Shown in pieces: positions 55,352-63,732 of a stretch of DNA of 64,000 nucleotides. Position 1 is the first letter of the stretch, and every line of letters begins with the position of its first letter. Where the stretch lies: contig NZ_JGYW01000009.1 of the NCBI RefSeq assembly GCF_000741205.1, forward strand, positions 80,140 through 144,139. The letters are read 5' to 3'. The translations under genes were made by a program, and so were the position numbers. The notes beneath the pieces were generated by a model. That model made no database searches, was not told where the DNA came from, and saw only the letters and a program-made list of their open reading frames with translations. This DNA is from Bifidobacterium gallicum DSM 20093 = LMG 11596. GTDB lineage: Bacteria > Actinomycetota > Actinomycetes > Actinomycetales > Bifidobacteriaceae.

Positions 55352-56479
55352 CTAGTTTCCATGCTTATTGAGCAGTGGGGCAATCCGTGGGAAGTTTGAG
55401 GCTTTGGGAATACCGGCATCTGCGAGCTTCCTGCGCAATGGCGCTTTGTTGATGGCTTCCGGAACGGTGAAATGTGTGACCTTGCGAACGCCGGTTTCCA
55501 AGATTTGCTTATCACGCAGCAACTGATCCGACACTCTGTTGTTGATGATTCTGTTGGTTTCAGGGTCCACGTATTTTTGCATGCCGTCGCATTCGAATAC
55601 CTGCCATGTGCCATCTGGCAAAATCCACACATAGTCAAGGCGACGCATCTGATTTTCTGGTTGCACACAAATAACCACTTGCAACAACGGCACGACATAG
55701 CCCATTTCAATCATCGTGCCCCTACTGAACGATTCGCCGCCACTCTCGCTAGCTTGATCCGTGTATCGCAACACATCAACGAGTTGCGGCGTGCAGTGGT
55801 CGTTTGCAGCGGCGTAGATATCTGCGAAATATCCGCCCGACCTCAGATAGGAATCGGCCACACCCAACGCATCGCGGAACTCGTAGTTATTGGCGCAATC
55901 CACAACCGTCCGCGCACCTGTCGCCACCTTGATGCCTTGGATTTCTTCATATTCGATTGCAGCCACATGATGTCGTTTGACATGAGTCCTATCCGCCGGA
56001 CCAGTTCCGCGAGTGGTAAGGATATGGATTCCTCTTTTGCCCAGTACCAACGTGGAATAGTACAGATTATGCAGCATTGCGGCATGCATGCCAGTGAACA
56101 CCCATTGCGGATGTTGTATCTGTAAGGAACGCAGAAGCATAAGCGTCTGACCCTGTACGCTAAGTTGGTTCCACGCATCGGTCGGATAGTAGATACCGGG
56201 CATGATTTGGGTGAATTCACCGGTGGCCGTGCGATCACGTACTGTTCGACGAACCTCTCCTGAAGTGATCAAGCAACGGCCAGCCTCTTGGGCCTCTCCC
56301 ATGGCACGCTGCAGATTGGCACTCCAGCGTTTGGGTGGTTTATGAACGATGAGACGTGGCTGCGGACGCACCGATGCCATAGGGGAAGACGCCATATGGG
56401 AAGCAGTCTGGTGAGGTGGTCGGGTGAGATTATTCGCATGCGCGGTTTGCGCTGCATGCTGTGTATTTTGATTTGCCAT
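55352..56479 (-). CDS. AbiEi-like winged-helix protein with PD-(D/E)xK nuclease-like C-terminal domain
   Basis: A 375-residue protein. After a disordered ~50-residue tail, residues ~55-140 follow the AbiEi antitoxin-type pattern (winged helix, then GIYYPTDAW and VFTGMHAAMLHNL). The C-terminal ~130 residues carry GGES (Glu249), RRLDYVW (Asp282), FECDG (Glu296/Asp298) and Lys302 in QKYV, which matches the very-short-patch-repair/DUF559 type of PD-(D/E)xK fold. Such two-part proteins are common in actinobacteria and are often annotated as type IV antitoxin domain proteins; no AbiEii-like toxin gene is next to it. It stands alone between arrays B and C. GGAAGG directly abuts the ATG, so the start is uncertain. 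Confidence 0.7.
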   Translation of the reverse strand: MANQNTQHAAQTAHANNLTRPPHQTASHMASSPMASVRPQPRLIVHKPPKRWSANLQRAMGEAQEAGRCLITSGEVRRTVRDRTATGEFTQIMPGIYYPTDAWNQLSVQGQTLMLLRSLQIQHPQWVFTGMHAAMLHNLYYSTLVLGKRGIHILTTRGTGPADRTHVKRHHVAAIEYEEIQGIKVATGARTVVDCANNYEFRDALGVADSYLRSGGYFADIYAAANDHCTPQLVDVLRYTDQASESGGESFSRGTMIEMGYVVPLLQVVICVQPENQMRRLDYVWILPDGTWQVFECDGMQKYVDPETNRIINNRVSDQLLRDKQILETGVRKVTHFTVPEAINKAPLRRKLADAGIPKASNFPRIAPLLNKHGN

Positions 56480-56654
56480 CCTTCCACGCTAAAGAGTTTT
56501 TTATCGCAGCGCCATTCACCCCGAACAATGTGTATAACCAAGTCGCCGGGCCCGGTTATGTGGATAACTTGCCTAGACGGCGCCAGCATCGTCGCAATGG
56601 TGCTGCGTTCTACGTGCCAGCGTGGAAATGACGGTTCAGCATGGCAGAAGATGT

Positions 56655-56910
56655 AGCGCGTTTGTACCATCGTGGTACAAACGCGACACACTTTTGGCTC
56701 CCGAAGGCGAATCTGTATCGCGAACGTACCACGGTGGTACAGCGGCGATACGGATTTTGGCCCAAAATGCATGCGTTTGTACCACCGTGGTACAGACGCG
56801 TGCAAAACGAGGCGAAATCCGTAGCGTCAACGTACCACCGTGGTACAAACGCGCTACATCCAGGCCCCATCCGTAGCGTGAATGTACCACGGTGGTACAA
56901 ACGCGACACA
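56655..56910. repeat. Array C: five GTACCAC-S-GTGGTAC palindromes
   Basis: Centres at about 56671, 56733, 56786, 56839 and 56891 (steps 62, 53, 53, 52). Copy 1 is GTACCATCGTGGTAC with perfect 12-base arms GCGTTTGTACCA/TGGTACAAACGC. The spacers share short elements (ATCCGTAGCG and its inverse). The array is inverted relative to array B, begins ~175 bp upstream of the AbiEi-like gene start and ends ~100 bp past the mutY stop. Confidence 0.9.
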
Positions 56911-56990
56911 TCCGCACACACGCCAGCCCCATCCCGACGGCCGATAGACCCCGCAACGGCGCAAAAGCGCCACCAACGGGAAGTCCCAAC

Positions 56991-58016
56991 TCATTCGGGC
57001 AGCATAATGGAGCGGTCAGGCAGCATTTCGATCAGGCCGTCTTCGTCGAGCGAAGCCACGCAGCGGTCCAACTGGTTCTCGTCCTTCCACAGCGCGCGCA
57101 CGGCATCGGCATCGAGCACCACACGCAACACCGGTTGCGCCACGCCGCCCTCCGAAGCAGCAGCACCCATGCCCGCAGCAGCCCCGGCATCAGCCAGCAA
57201 CTCGGCACGTCGGTCGCGCAGCGCCTGCATGACCAGGCCGCGCACCATGCGATCGGTGCCGGCAAACCGCTGGCGCGGCCGCGTGCGCTTAAGCCCCAAC
57301 CCCGGCAGCCCGCGCTGTAGGAACAAGCAGCATTCACGAATCGGACAGCTCTCACACAACGGGGCCTTAGCCGTACACACCACAGCACCAAGCTCCATGA
57401 CCGACTCGTTCCACACCACTGATTGCGCGGCATCTTGCGGCAACAACTCCCATGCCAGTTCGCGCTCGGCCCGGCTCGCCGCGCCACCTAGCGATTCCTC
57501 GCCAACGAACACGCGACTCAATACGCGTCGGATGTTCGTATCAATCACGGCGATGCGCTCGCCGAACGCGAAGCTCATGACGGCGCTGGCCGTGTAGTCC
57601 CCAATACCAGGCAAAGCTGTGAGCTCGTCATACGTGCGCGGCAGCACATCGTCATACTGGCTGGCCACCACTTGGGCACATTCCTGCAACCTCAACGCCC
57701 GCCTCGGGTAGCCAAGCCGCCCCCACGCGGCAATCACATCGGCTTTGGCAGCCGCCGCAAGCGAGCGCGCATCAGGCCACTGGTTCATCCAGGCCGTCCA
57801 ATACGGCACCACGCGCGACATTTGCGTCTGCTGGCTCATGACTTCCGACACGAGCACACCCCACGGCGTCGTGCGTCCGAACCGCCAGGGCAAGTCGCGC
57901 GCCGAGACTTCCCACCATACCGCAAGCCTGTGGCGCACATCGTCACGTTGTTCTTCACGCTGCCGGTTCACCGCTTGTTCATCCATGCCACCCATTGTTC
58001 CATGAACATGATCCAT
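56991..58016 (-). CDS. mutY: A/G-specific adenine glycosylase
   Basis: MutY removes adenine mispaired with 8-oxoguanine. Catalytic Glu58 is in SEVMSQQTQ, the helix-hairpin-helix is LPGIGDYTASAV, catalytic Asp159 is in VIDTNIRRV, and the 4Fe-4S ligands are Cys214, Cys221, Cys224 and Cys230. The start at 58016 is chosen for the AAGGAAGGGGG site just upstream; it gives 341 residues, with a shortened C-terminal 8-oxoG-recognition region. Extending the frame further upstream would translate a purine-rich low-complexity stretch. It is divergent from trmL. Confidence 0.95.
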   Translation of the reverse strand: MDHVHGTMGGMDEQAVNRQREEQRDDVRHRLAVWWEVSARDLPWRFGRTTPWGVLVSEVMSQQTQMSRVVPYWTAWMNQWPDARSLAAAAKADVIAAWGRLGYPRRALRLQECAQVVASQYDDVLPRTYDELTALPGIGDYTASAVMSFAFGERIAVIDTNIRRVLSRVFVGEESLGGAASRAERELAWELLPQDAAQSVVWNESVMELGAVVCTAKAPLCESCPIRECCLFLQRGLPGLGLKRTRPRQRFAGTDRMVRGLVMQALRDRRAELLADAGAAAGMGAAASEGGVAQPVLRVVLDADAVRALWKDENQLDRCVASLDEDGLIEMLPDRSIMLPE

Positions 58017-58017
58017 A

Positions 58018-58155
58018 CGGCCCCCTTCCTTTCCAGCTCCCTTCCCTTCCAGCCTCTTCCACACATATCCCTTCCCACCCCTTCCGCCCACGTCCTCCCT
58101 CCAGCCCTTTCCCTCCCGTTCCGCCACACCGCTCCCCTCCACCCATCTCCCGTGT
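58018..58155. other. Polypyrimidine tract in the mutY-trmL divergent region
   Basis: About 135 bases in which the plus strand is mostly C and T, with TTCCAGC and CCCTTCC repeats, and the minus strand is G/A-rich. It occupies the space where the mutY promoter should be. Confidence 0.7.
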
Positions 58156-58222
58156 CGTTCAGCCGCAATACTCTGGAGCGGTTGGACCCCGGTTAAGTTG
58201 AGAAGGTTGAGAAGGAGCACTC

Positions 58223-58891
58223 ATGGCCGAAGACCCGCAGGCGACGCCAGCCAACGAGAACACGCAAGATCCCGAGGCGCAGGTTGAGCAGATGTTCGAG
58301 TACGGATATCGCAAATCGAATTATGGTCCCGATGAGCTCGTCACCGATTCGCACGGCAACCCGATTTCTGTGGTCGACGCGATGTTGAAGCCGCAGGATG
58401 CCGCCAAAATGCAGACGTCCACTCCGCACCTGTGCTATTACTCGCCGCGCATTCCCGGCAACACGGGTTCAGCCATCCGCCTGTGCGCTGTGACGGGCAC
58501 GATTCTGCATCTTGTGGAGCCGCTCGGCTTCAATCTCAAAGACACGAAGTTGCGTCGCGCCGGCTTGGATTATCATGATATGGCGCATGTGGTGCTGCAT
58601 CCGAATTTCGAATCGCTCGTCGAGTCGATGCCTGATTCCCGCATCATCGCGTTCACGGCCCACGCCACCAAGCTGTATACGGAAGTTGAGTATCGTCCGA
58701 ACGACATTCTGCTGTTCGGTCCCGAGCCCGGCAATATTCCCGATCCGACCGACATCATGTTCGGTCCGCATGTGGCTGAGCAGGTGCGTTTGCCGATGCG
58801 TCCGAGCTTGCGCAGCTTGAATCTGACAAACTGCGCGTCGATCGCCATTTACGAAGCCTGGCGCCAGCTCGGCTTCCAAGGCGGCGAGTAA
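58223..58891 (+). CDS. trmL: tRNA (cytidine/uridine-34-2'-O)-methyltransferase, SpoU family
   Basis: A SPOUT-fold enzyme that methylates the ribose of wobble base 34 in certain tRNAs. The three family motifs are present: PRIPGNTGSAIRL (motif 1), LLFGPEPGNIP (motif 2) and RSLNLTNCASIAIYEAWRQ (motif 3, knot and SAM site). At 222 residues it is ~60 longer than E. coli TrmL because of an acidic N-terminal stretch (EDPQATPANENTQDPEAQ). AAGGAG is seven bases before the ATG. It ends at a strong terminator. Confidence 0.92.
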   Translation: MAEDPQATPANENTQDPEAQVEQMFEYGYRKSNYGPDELVTDSHGNPISVVDAMLKPQDAAKMQTSTPHLCYYSPRIPGNTGSAIRLCAVTGTILHLVEPLGFNLKDTKLRRAGLDYHDMAHVVLHPNFESLVESMPDSRIIAFTAHATKLYTEVEYRPNDILLFGPEPGNIPDPTDIMFGPHVAEQVRLPMRPSLRSLNLTNCASIAIYEAWRQLGFQGGE

Positions 58892-58925
58892 CCACAAGCA
58901 CGCACACAAGCAAGCACATACACAA

Positions 58926-58966
58926 ACGCGGCGCTGGAACATCGTACGTTCCAGCGCCGCGTTTTG
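58926..58966. terminator. Bidirectional terminator between trmL and the UPF0210 gene
   Basis: ACGCGGCGCTGGAAC (58926-58940) and GTTCCAGCGCCGCGT (58948-58962) form a 15-bp stem, followed on the plus strand by TTTTGCG. It separates convergent genes. Confidence 0.9.
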
Positions 58967-58982
58967 CGTTGACCAGTGCCTC

Positions 58983-60347
58983 TCAGTTCTTGAAGCTATG
59001 GATTGGCGCCGGAATGCGCCCCTTACGCGACACGAACGCTTCACAGCTGGCCGTGTTGACCGGCATGATCGGCGCGTAGCCCATCAGGCCGCCGAAGTTC
59101 GCCATTTCGCCCACGCCCTTGCCGACGACTGGGATGATGCGCACGGCAGTCGTCTTCTGGTTGACCATGCCGATGGCCGCTTCGTCAGCAATGATGCCCG
59201 AGATTGTTGAGGCCGGCGTGTCTCCCGGGATCGCAATCATGTCAAGACCCACCGAGCACACGCACGTCATGGCTTCGAGCTTTTCAATCGTCAGGCATCC
59301 GTTCTTCGCGGCGTCGATCATGTTCTTGTCTTCCGACACGGGAATGAACGCGCCCGACAGTCCGCCCACGTACGACGACGCCATGATGCCGCCCTTCTTG
59401 ACCTGGTCATTGAGCATTGCGAGCGCGGCCGTCGTTCCAGGCGCGCCGACCTGTGCCAGACCGATCTTCTCGAGCACTTCGCCCACCGAGTCGCCCACGG
59501 CCGGCGTCGGCGCCAGCGACAGGTCGATGATGCCGAACGGAATACCGAGGCGGTTCGACGCTTCCTGCGCGACGAGCTGGCCCACTCGCGTAATCTTGAA
59601 CGCCGTGCGCTTGATCGTTTCGCACAGGAACTCAAAGTCACGTCCGATTGCCGCGTCGAGTGCGCGCGAGACGACGCCCGGTCCCGACACGCCCACGTTG
59701 ATCACAGCGTCACCTTCTGTCACACCGTGGAATCCGCCAGCCATGAACGGGTTGTCGTCTGGCGCGTTGCAGAACGCCACGAACTTCACGCAGCCGTAGG
59801 AATCAATGTCGCGTGAGTTCCACGCGATGTCTTTGATAATGCCGCCGAGCATGTTCACGGCGTTCATGTCGATGCCCGTGCGCGTCGATCCCACGTTCAC
59901 GGATGAGCAGACGATGTCGGTTTCGGTCAGCGCTTGCGGCAGCGAGCGAATCAGCAGTTCTTCCGCCGGCGTCATCGATTTTGAGACGAGCGCCGAGTAT
60001 CCGCCGATCAGGTCCACGCCCACTTCTTTGGCCGCGCGGTCCAGCGCGTGCGCAATCTGGACGAAGTCCTCGCTCGTTTTGCAGCAGCTTGCGCCCACGA
60101 GCGCGATTGGCGTCACTGTGATGCGCTTGTTGACGATCGGGATTCCGAAGTCACGCTCGATTGACTCGCCCGTCGCCACAAGGTCCTTGGCGTACAACAC
60201 GATTTTGTCGTAAATGTTCTGGCAGGTGCGCTCCAGGCTTTCGTCTGCGCAGTCCACGAGGCTGATTCCCATCGTGATTGTGCGCACGTCGAGCTTTTCC
60301 TGCTCAATCATCTGATTCGTCTCATGGACTTCCATGATGTTCAGCAT
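58983..60347 (-). CDS. UPF0210 (DUF711) family protein
   Basis: A 454-residue soluble protein of the conserved UPF0210/PFL family, related in fold to pyruvate-formate-lyase-like barrels but with no proven reaction. Conserved Gly-rich stretches [16 protein letters not shown] and [20 protein letters not shown] and several Cys (GASCC, VCSS, MTCVCS) are present. It is the second gene after an ACT-domain regulator, the usual pairing in Gram-positive bacteria, which suggests that an amino acid or similar ligand controls the pair. No strong ribosome site precedes the chosen ATG at 60347. Confidence 0.92.
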   Translation of the reverse strand: MLNIMEVHETNQMIEQEKLDVRTITMGISLVDCADESLERTCQNIYDKIVLYAKDLVATGESIERDFGIPIVNKRITVTPIALVGASCCKTSEDFVQIAHALDRAAKEVGVDLIGGYSALVSKSMTPAEELLIRSLPQALTETDIVCSSVNVGSTRTGIDMNAVNMLGGIIKDIAWNSRDIDSYGCVKFVAFCNAPDDNPFMAGGFHGVTEGDAVINVGVSGPGVVSRALDAAIGRDFEFLCETIKRTAFKITRVGQLVAQEASNRLGIPFGIIDLSLAPTPAVGDSVGEVLEKIGLAQVGAPGTTAALAMLNDQVKKGGIMASSYVGGLSGAFIPVSEDKNMIDAAKNGCLTIEKLEAMTCVCSVGLDMIAIPGDTPASTISGIIADEAAIGMVNQKTTAVRIIPVVGKGVGEMANFGGLMGYAPIMPVNTASCEAFVSRKGRIPAPIHSFKN

Positions 60348-60447
60348 GGGTGGTGTTCTCCCGTTCCGGCCGTGTTCAAGAATTATTTGTTGTTATTTCC
60401 GCTTCGCCGCGCCATGACATCCACGCCCCGCGCAACGCCAACCATGC

Positions 60448-60720
60448 TCAGACGCGATGCATTTTTGTGAAGATTTCTTCGCGCTGGCAGCGGATGCGCA
60501 CACCAATGTCTTCACCCAGAGCGTCCAGATCTTCCACGATTGTTTCAAACGCCACGTCCGTGGCTGAGTAGTCCACAATCATCATCATGTTGAAGAATCC
60601 GTCAATAATGGTCTGCGAGATGTCGAGCACATTGGCTGAATGGTCGGAGAGGTAGGTGCACACGCGAGCGATGATGCCAACGGTGTCTTGTCCTACCACG
60701 GTGATGATTGCCTTGTTCAT
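60448..60720 (-). CDS. ACT-domain protein, UPF0237 family
   Basis: A 90-residue protein made of a single ACT ligand-binding domain (ITVVGQDTVGIIARV at the N-terminus, the Gly-containing loop). Related to GcvR-type regulators. It is read into the UPF0210 gene ~100 bp downstream; this two-gene unit is conserved in Firmicutes and Actinobacteria. AGGGAG lies just upstream of the ATG. Confidence 0.93.
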   Translation of the reverse strand: MNKAIITVVGQDTVGIIARVCTYLSDHSANVLDISQTIIDGFFNMMMIVDYSATDVAFETIVEDLDALGEDIGVRIRCQREEIFTKMHRV

Positions 60721-60890
60721 GAATCTCCCTGTTCGCCTCGGCCCTGGTCACATCAGTTGACGGGCTGTTCGTTTCATTGAGGAATCCGCCTGACTGGCGG
60801 GCTCCCCCTACAGTATCCATACCAGCGGTCTTCATGCGCCACTCGTCCATCTGGCGGGCTAGCGAATACCACAGTGTGCCACCATACGAG

Positions 60891-60927
60891 CGCGGGCGGC
60901 AACCGGCATCGGTTGTCGCCCGCGTTT
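60891..60927. terminator. Hairpin downstream of the sortase gene
   Basis: CGCGGGCGGCAACCG (60891-60905) pairs with CGGTTGTCGCCCGCG (60910-60924) with one G-T wobble; TTT follows on the plus strand. It lies 23 bases past the sortase stop and upstream of the ACT gene. Confidence 0.75.
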
Positions 60928-60946
60928 GTGGCTGAACCGCCTATGT

Positions 60947-62059
60947 TCAGCGCTTGGCGCCCATATGCTTGATCTGACCTTGTCTCATGCGACGGCCACG
61001 CCAGAAGATCAGCGAAACCGCGACTATGACGGCCACGATGGCCACAATGATCAGCGTCATATCTTTGACAACAGCCTTTTCAGCCACCTTGGCCGGATCA
61101 TGGGCTTCAGGCGTCGGAATGCGATGGCCTGTCACAATGAGTCGATGCGAGTTGACGCCGTAGGGTGTACAGGTGATCAGGCTCATCAGGTCTTCGCCTT
61201 CTTTGATTTCCAATGGAGACACATCGGTGGGCAAGACCACATTGATGTCACTGACTTCATAAGTCAAAGTTTCGTCATACACGGAAACCGAGAACGTATC
61301 ACCCTTTTCAAGCCGGTCCAATCCCGTGAACAGCATGGCCGACGGCAACCCTGTGTGTCCGGAAACAGCGGCATGCGTGGACGGGCCTCCCACAGGGAAA
61401 CTTGAACCTTCCAAATGGCCTGCCGCAATCTGCAACACGGTATCTGACGTGCCGTGGTAGATCGGCACACGCAAATCAAGCTTGGGTACGGTCAAATACG
61501 CCATGATGCCCGTGCCCGTCACGTCAAGGATTGAGAAATACTGTTTGTTTTCTTCCTCATTGGGCACAAAGCGGCCATTGCCTTGCCCCACAAGCGTTTC
61601 GTTGTATTCATGGGCGAGTTTGAGCTGCTTGTCGCGTTCGGGCTTGCTTGTGTCTTTGACGGCTTCGACGTAGCTGGCCACAGCACGAGAAGAAATGCTG
61701 CGATTGTACAAGTCAGCCACAGTCGGGTAGAGTACGAGGCCCAATCCCACGAGCAGCAGCACGATCATTGAAATCACGAGTGCGCGAAACTTGCGTTTCT
61801 CACGTTTGCGTTTGCGCTGCAATTCCTCAGCGGTCAACGTGCGCACAGCCGGTTCGGCCGAGCCCTGTGCTGGCGCAACATCAGTATGTTGCGTGGCCGG
61901 CCCATCTGCGTTATTCGCACCATTCATGCCATCCGCGCCAGCCGTAGTGTCAGCGTCATCCGCAATATCAGCGCGGTCCATATCCGTAGCATTGTCGGAA
62001 CTCAGCGCTTCCAGGGCGTCGCGCAGCTGCCCGTCATCGCCGTTGTTGTGATCTGCCAT
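60947..62059 (-). CDS. Class C (pilus-type) sortase
   Basis: A transpeptidase that joins LPxTG-type pilins or anchors them to the wall. The 370-residue protein has an acidic disordered N-terminus (~75 residues), a basic stretch, a membrane span (~93-115), the sortase domain with His235 (SGHTGLP), Cys297 (LITCTPYG) and Arg306 (SHRL), and a second span near the C-terminus followed by Arg/Lys residues. Two spans and the TPYGVNSHRL block are typical of class C. GGGAGG lies just upstream of the ATG at 62059. The gene before it encodes an LPSAG-ended surface protein, the expected substrate. Confidence 0.93.
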   Translation of the reverse strand: MADHNNGDDGQLRDALEALSSDNATDMDRADIADDADTTAGADGMNGANNADGPATQHTDVAPAQGSAEPAVRTLTAEELQRKRKREKRKFRALVISMIVLLLVGLGLVLYPTVADLYNRSISSRAVASYVEAVKDTSKPERDKQLKLAHEYNETLVGQGNGRFVPNEEENKQYFSILDVTGTGIMAYLTVPKLDLRVPIYHGTSDTVLQIAAGHLEGSSFPVGGPSTHAAVSGHTGLPSAMLFTGLDRLEKGDTFSVSVYDETLTYEVSDINVVLPTDVSPLEIKEGEDLMSLITCTPYGVNSHRLIVTGHRIPTPEAHDPAKVAEKAVVKDMTLIIVAIVAVIVAVSLIFWRGRRMRQGQIKHMGAKR

Positions 62060-62177
62060 AGCGTCCTCCCCCGTTGGCCTCATCGTCGAATACTACCGGC
62101 TCGACTCTAAACACATGGCATTGCCGTGTCAATGCAACAATCACAACCTGTGCAAGGTCATCACGTTGTCGACGCAC

Positions 62178-62218
62178 CATGATGAAGGGGGTATGTAACT
62201 CATACCCCCTTCATCATG
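62178..62218. terminator. 18-bp perfect hairpin between the surface protein and sortase genes
   Basis: CATGATGAAGGGGGTATG (62178-62195) and its exact complement (62201-62218) surround a five-base loop. A second stem, GACCT/AGGTC (62217-62234), lies next to it. There is no U-tract; it may act as an attenuator or mRNA-stabilising stem that sets the surface protein to sortase ratio. Confidence 0.7.
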
Positions 62219-62238
62219 ACCTGTTACACAAGGTCAAA

Positions 62239-63639
62239 TCAGGCATACGCCTTATGCCGTGGCACACGACGACGCATGGCTTTGTGCCGTGGAGCCATCG
62301 TGAACTGCAATATGCGATCATATGCAACGAGCGACAGCACAATAGCCAACGCCCCCATCTGCCAGAACAACCGCGTCATCGGCAACGATCCCGCCGACGG
62401 CAACGTGGGTTCGGGCTCCGGTTCCGGTTCAGGCGTACTGTTCTTGCTGTTGCCCACGGGATACTGGTATCCGACTCCTTCAACCGTACCAATGTCAACA
62501 AGTCCCACCGTATCGAGATTAATATCTTCGAGTTCAAGCCGCTCATTGGGGTTGACGTTCTTTCGTTCAGCGATCTTCATATGGCCCGCGTCATCGATAT
62601 AGAGGAACCACCAGTATCCTACGCGCTGGTAGCCGTCGGGCGCATCGGCCTCATTAAGCCAATAGCGGCCTGGAGCGAGATTGGAGAACGTCACCAAACC
62701 GTCGCCATCCGTCGGGGCACAATCTTGCGCATGACCTCTTTGCTTTTGGGCTTGATCGCATACGTGTAGCCAAAATAGAACGCGTTGTCGTAATAGTCGG
62801 GCCATAGATTATTCCCGGGTTGAGGAAACTTCAATATCAGCTTCCCGCCCTCTATGTAAATGTACGACTGGTACGCGGGATAAGCGCCGAACCGTCCAGA
62901 CGGTCCAGACCAAGTACCATCTTCCTTATTTCATAACAGTAGTTCCCGTCAGTGGCAGGAACATCAGAGATAAACTGTGTCCCTGGAGGTGCTCCAACCG
63001 TGCGCCTATCCACCTCAGTACCTTCGGCATTCTTGACGACAATAGCAATATCGCCTTTGTATGCGCCCAACGACAATGTATCAGTAATGGGGGTTCCCGC
63101 CAACGAGCCCTTGCATTCAGGATTGACCGTGGCCTTCCATTCAATGGTTCGGACATTGCCTTGCTGATCGACCACTTCTCCTGATTTGCGAATCGACGAT
63201 GCCACATCGATCCAAGGCATCGGTTCCACAGTATCTTGAGAAGTAAGCCCCTCAGCCTGATACGTCACCGTGTTCTTGTTATTCTGTCCGACTTGCCAGC
63301 AGCCGCTGTTGCTCTTGACTGATTCGAGATAAGCCTCATTATTGAGCGTGGCTTCGTAATGCAACACAATGGTCTCACCATCACCCAAACTATTAGCCTT
63401 GCACGCAAGTGTCGTAGCCGTCGTTTCACATGTCGCGCCACCCTCAATGAGAAGGCTAGCGGGATTGAACGTCAACACACCAGGTTCAAACTGCATGACA
63501 TCGTCAATGACCACATTGTTCGTATTGCCATCGCCTGTAACCGTCACCGTATATTGCACAACGCCACGCGCACTATCCCACGTCGCCCGTTTCGTAGCGT
63601 TGAGTGCGCCAGGTTTTGACTCAAATATCACCAAAATTA
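62239..63639 (-). pseudogene. Sortase-anchored surface protein (pilin-like), frameshifted twice and missing its N-terminus
   Basis: Three frames together encode one protein. First (63634-62930): a beta-rich surface domain ending CYEI. One base is missing at about 62928; the next frame then reads KEDGTWSGPSGRFGAYPAYQ and continues to KSKEVMRKIVP. A second base appears missing in the CCCC at 62714-62717, after which comes TDGDGLVTFSNLAPGRYWLN (SpaA/prealbumin-type pilin domain), a Glu-Pro repeat, LPSAG, a membrane span and a basic tail: a complete sorting signal. The 5' part stops at the IS-like end at 63640, with no start codon or signal peptide. It is the probable substrate of the sortase downstream. 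The gaps could be real mutations or sequencing errors. Confidence 0.82.
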
Positions 63640-63679
63640 GGCGCGGAAGCCCCGCCGTTCACGGCGGGGAGGAAGCGCC
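63640..63679. mobile_element. IS200/IS605-like terminal hairpin
   Basis: GGCGC (63640-63644), GGAAG, then CCCCGCCG-TTCA-CGGCGGGG (63650-63669), AGGAA and GCGCC (63675-63679) form a stem with an internal loop. This GAAGCCCC...GGGGAGGAAG form is like the imperfect palindromes at the ends of IS200/IS605-family elements (and the end of their guide RNAs). It sits exactly where the surface protein gene is cut off. No matching second end is in the window. Confidence 0.55.
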
Positions 63680-63732
63680 ATTATTCTTTGCTTTACCTAC
63701 TCTCATTATACGCATAGTGATATACTGTAGTC

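Noticed and set aside
55096-55371. Small repeat proteins across arrays B and C
   Set aside because: Frames such as MHASVPRWYKRMHFG read the palindromes on both strands and in both arrays. This is a product of symmetric DNA, not evidence of a gene.
56641-57597. Plus-strand 318-codon gene through array C and mutY
   Set aside because: It reads through the palindrome array and then antisense to mutY; no start signal or domain.
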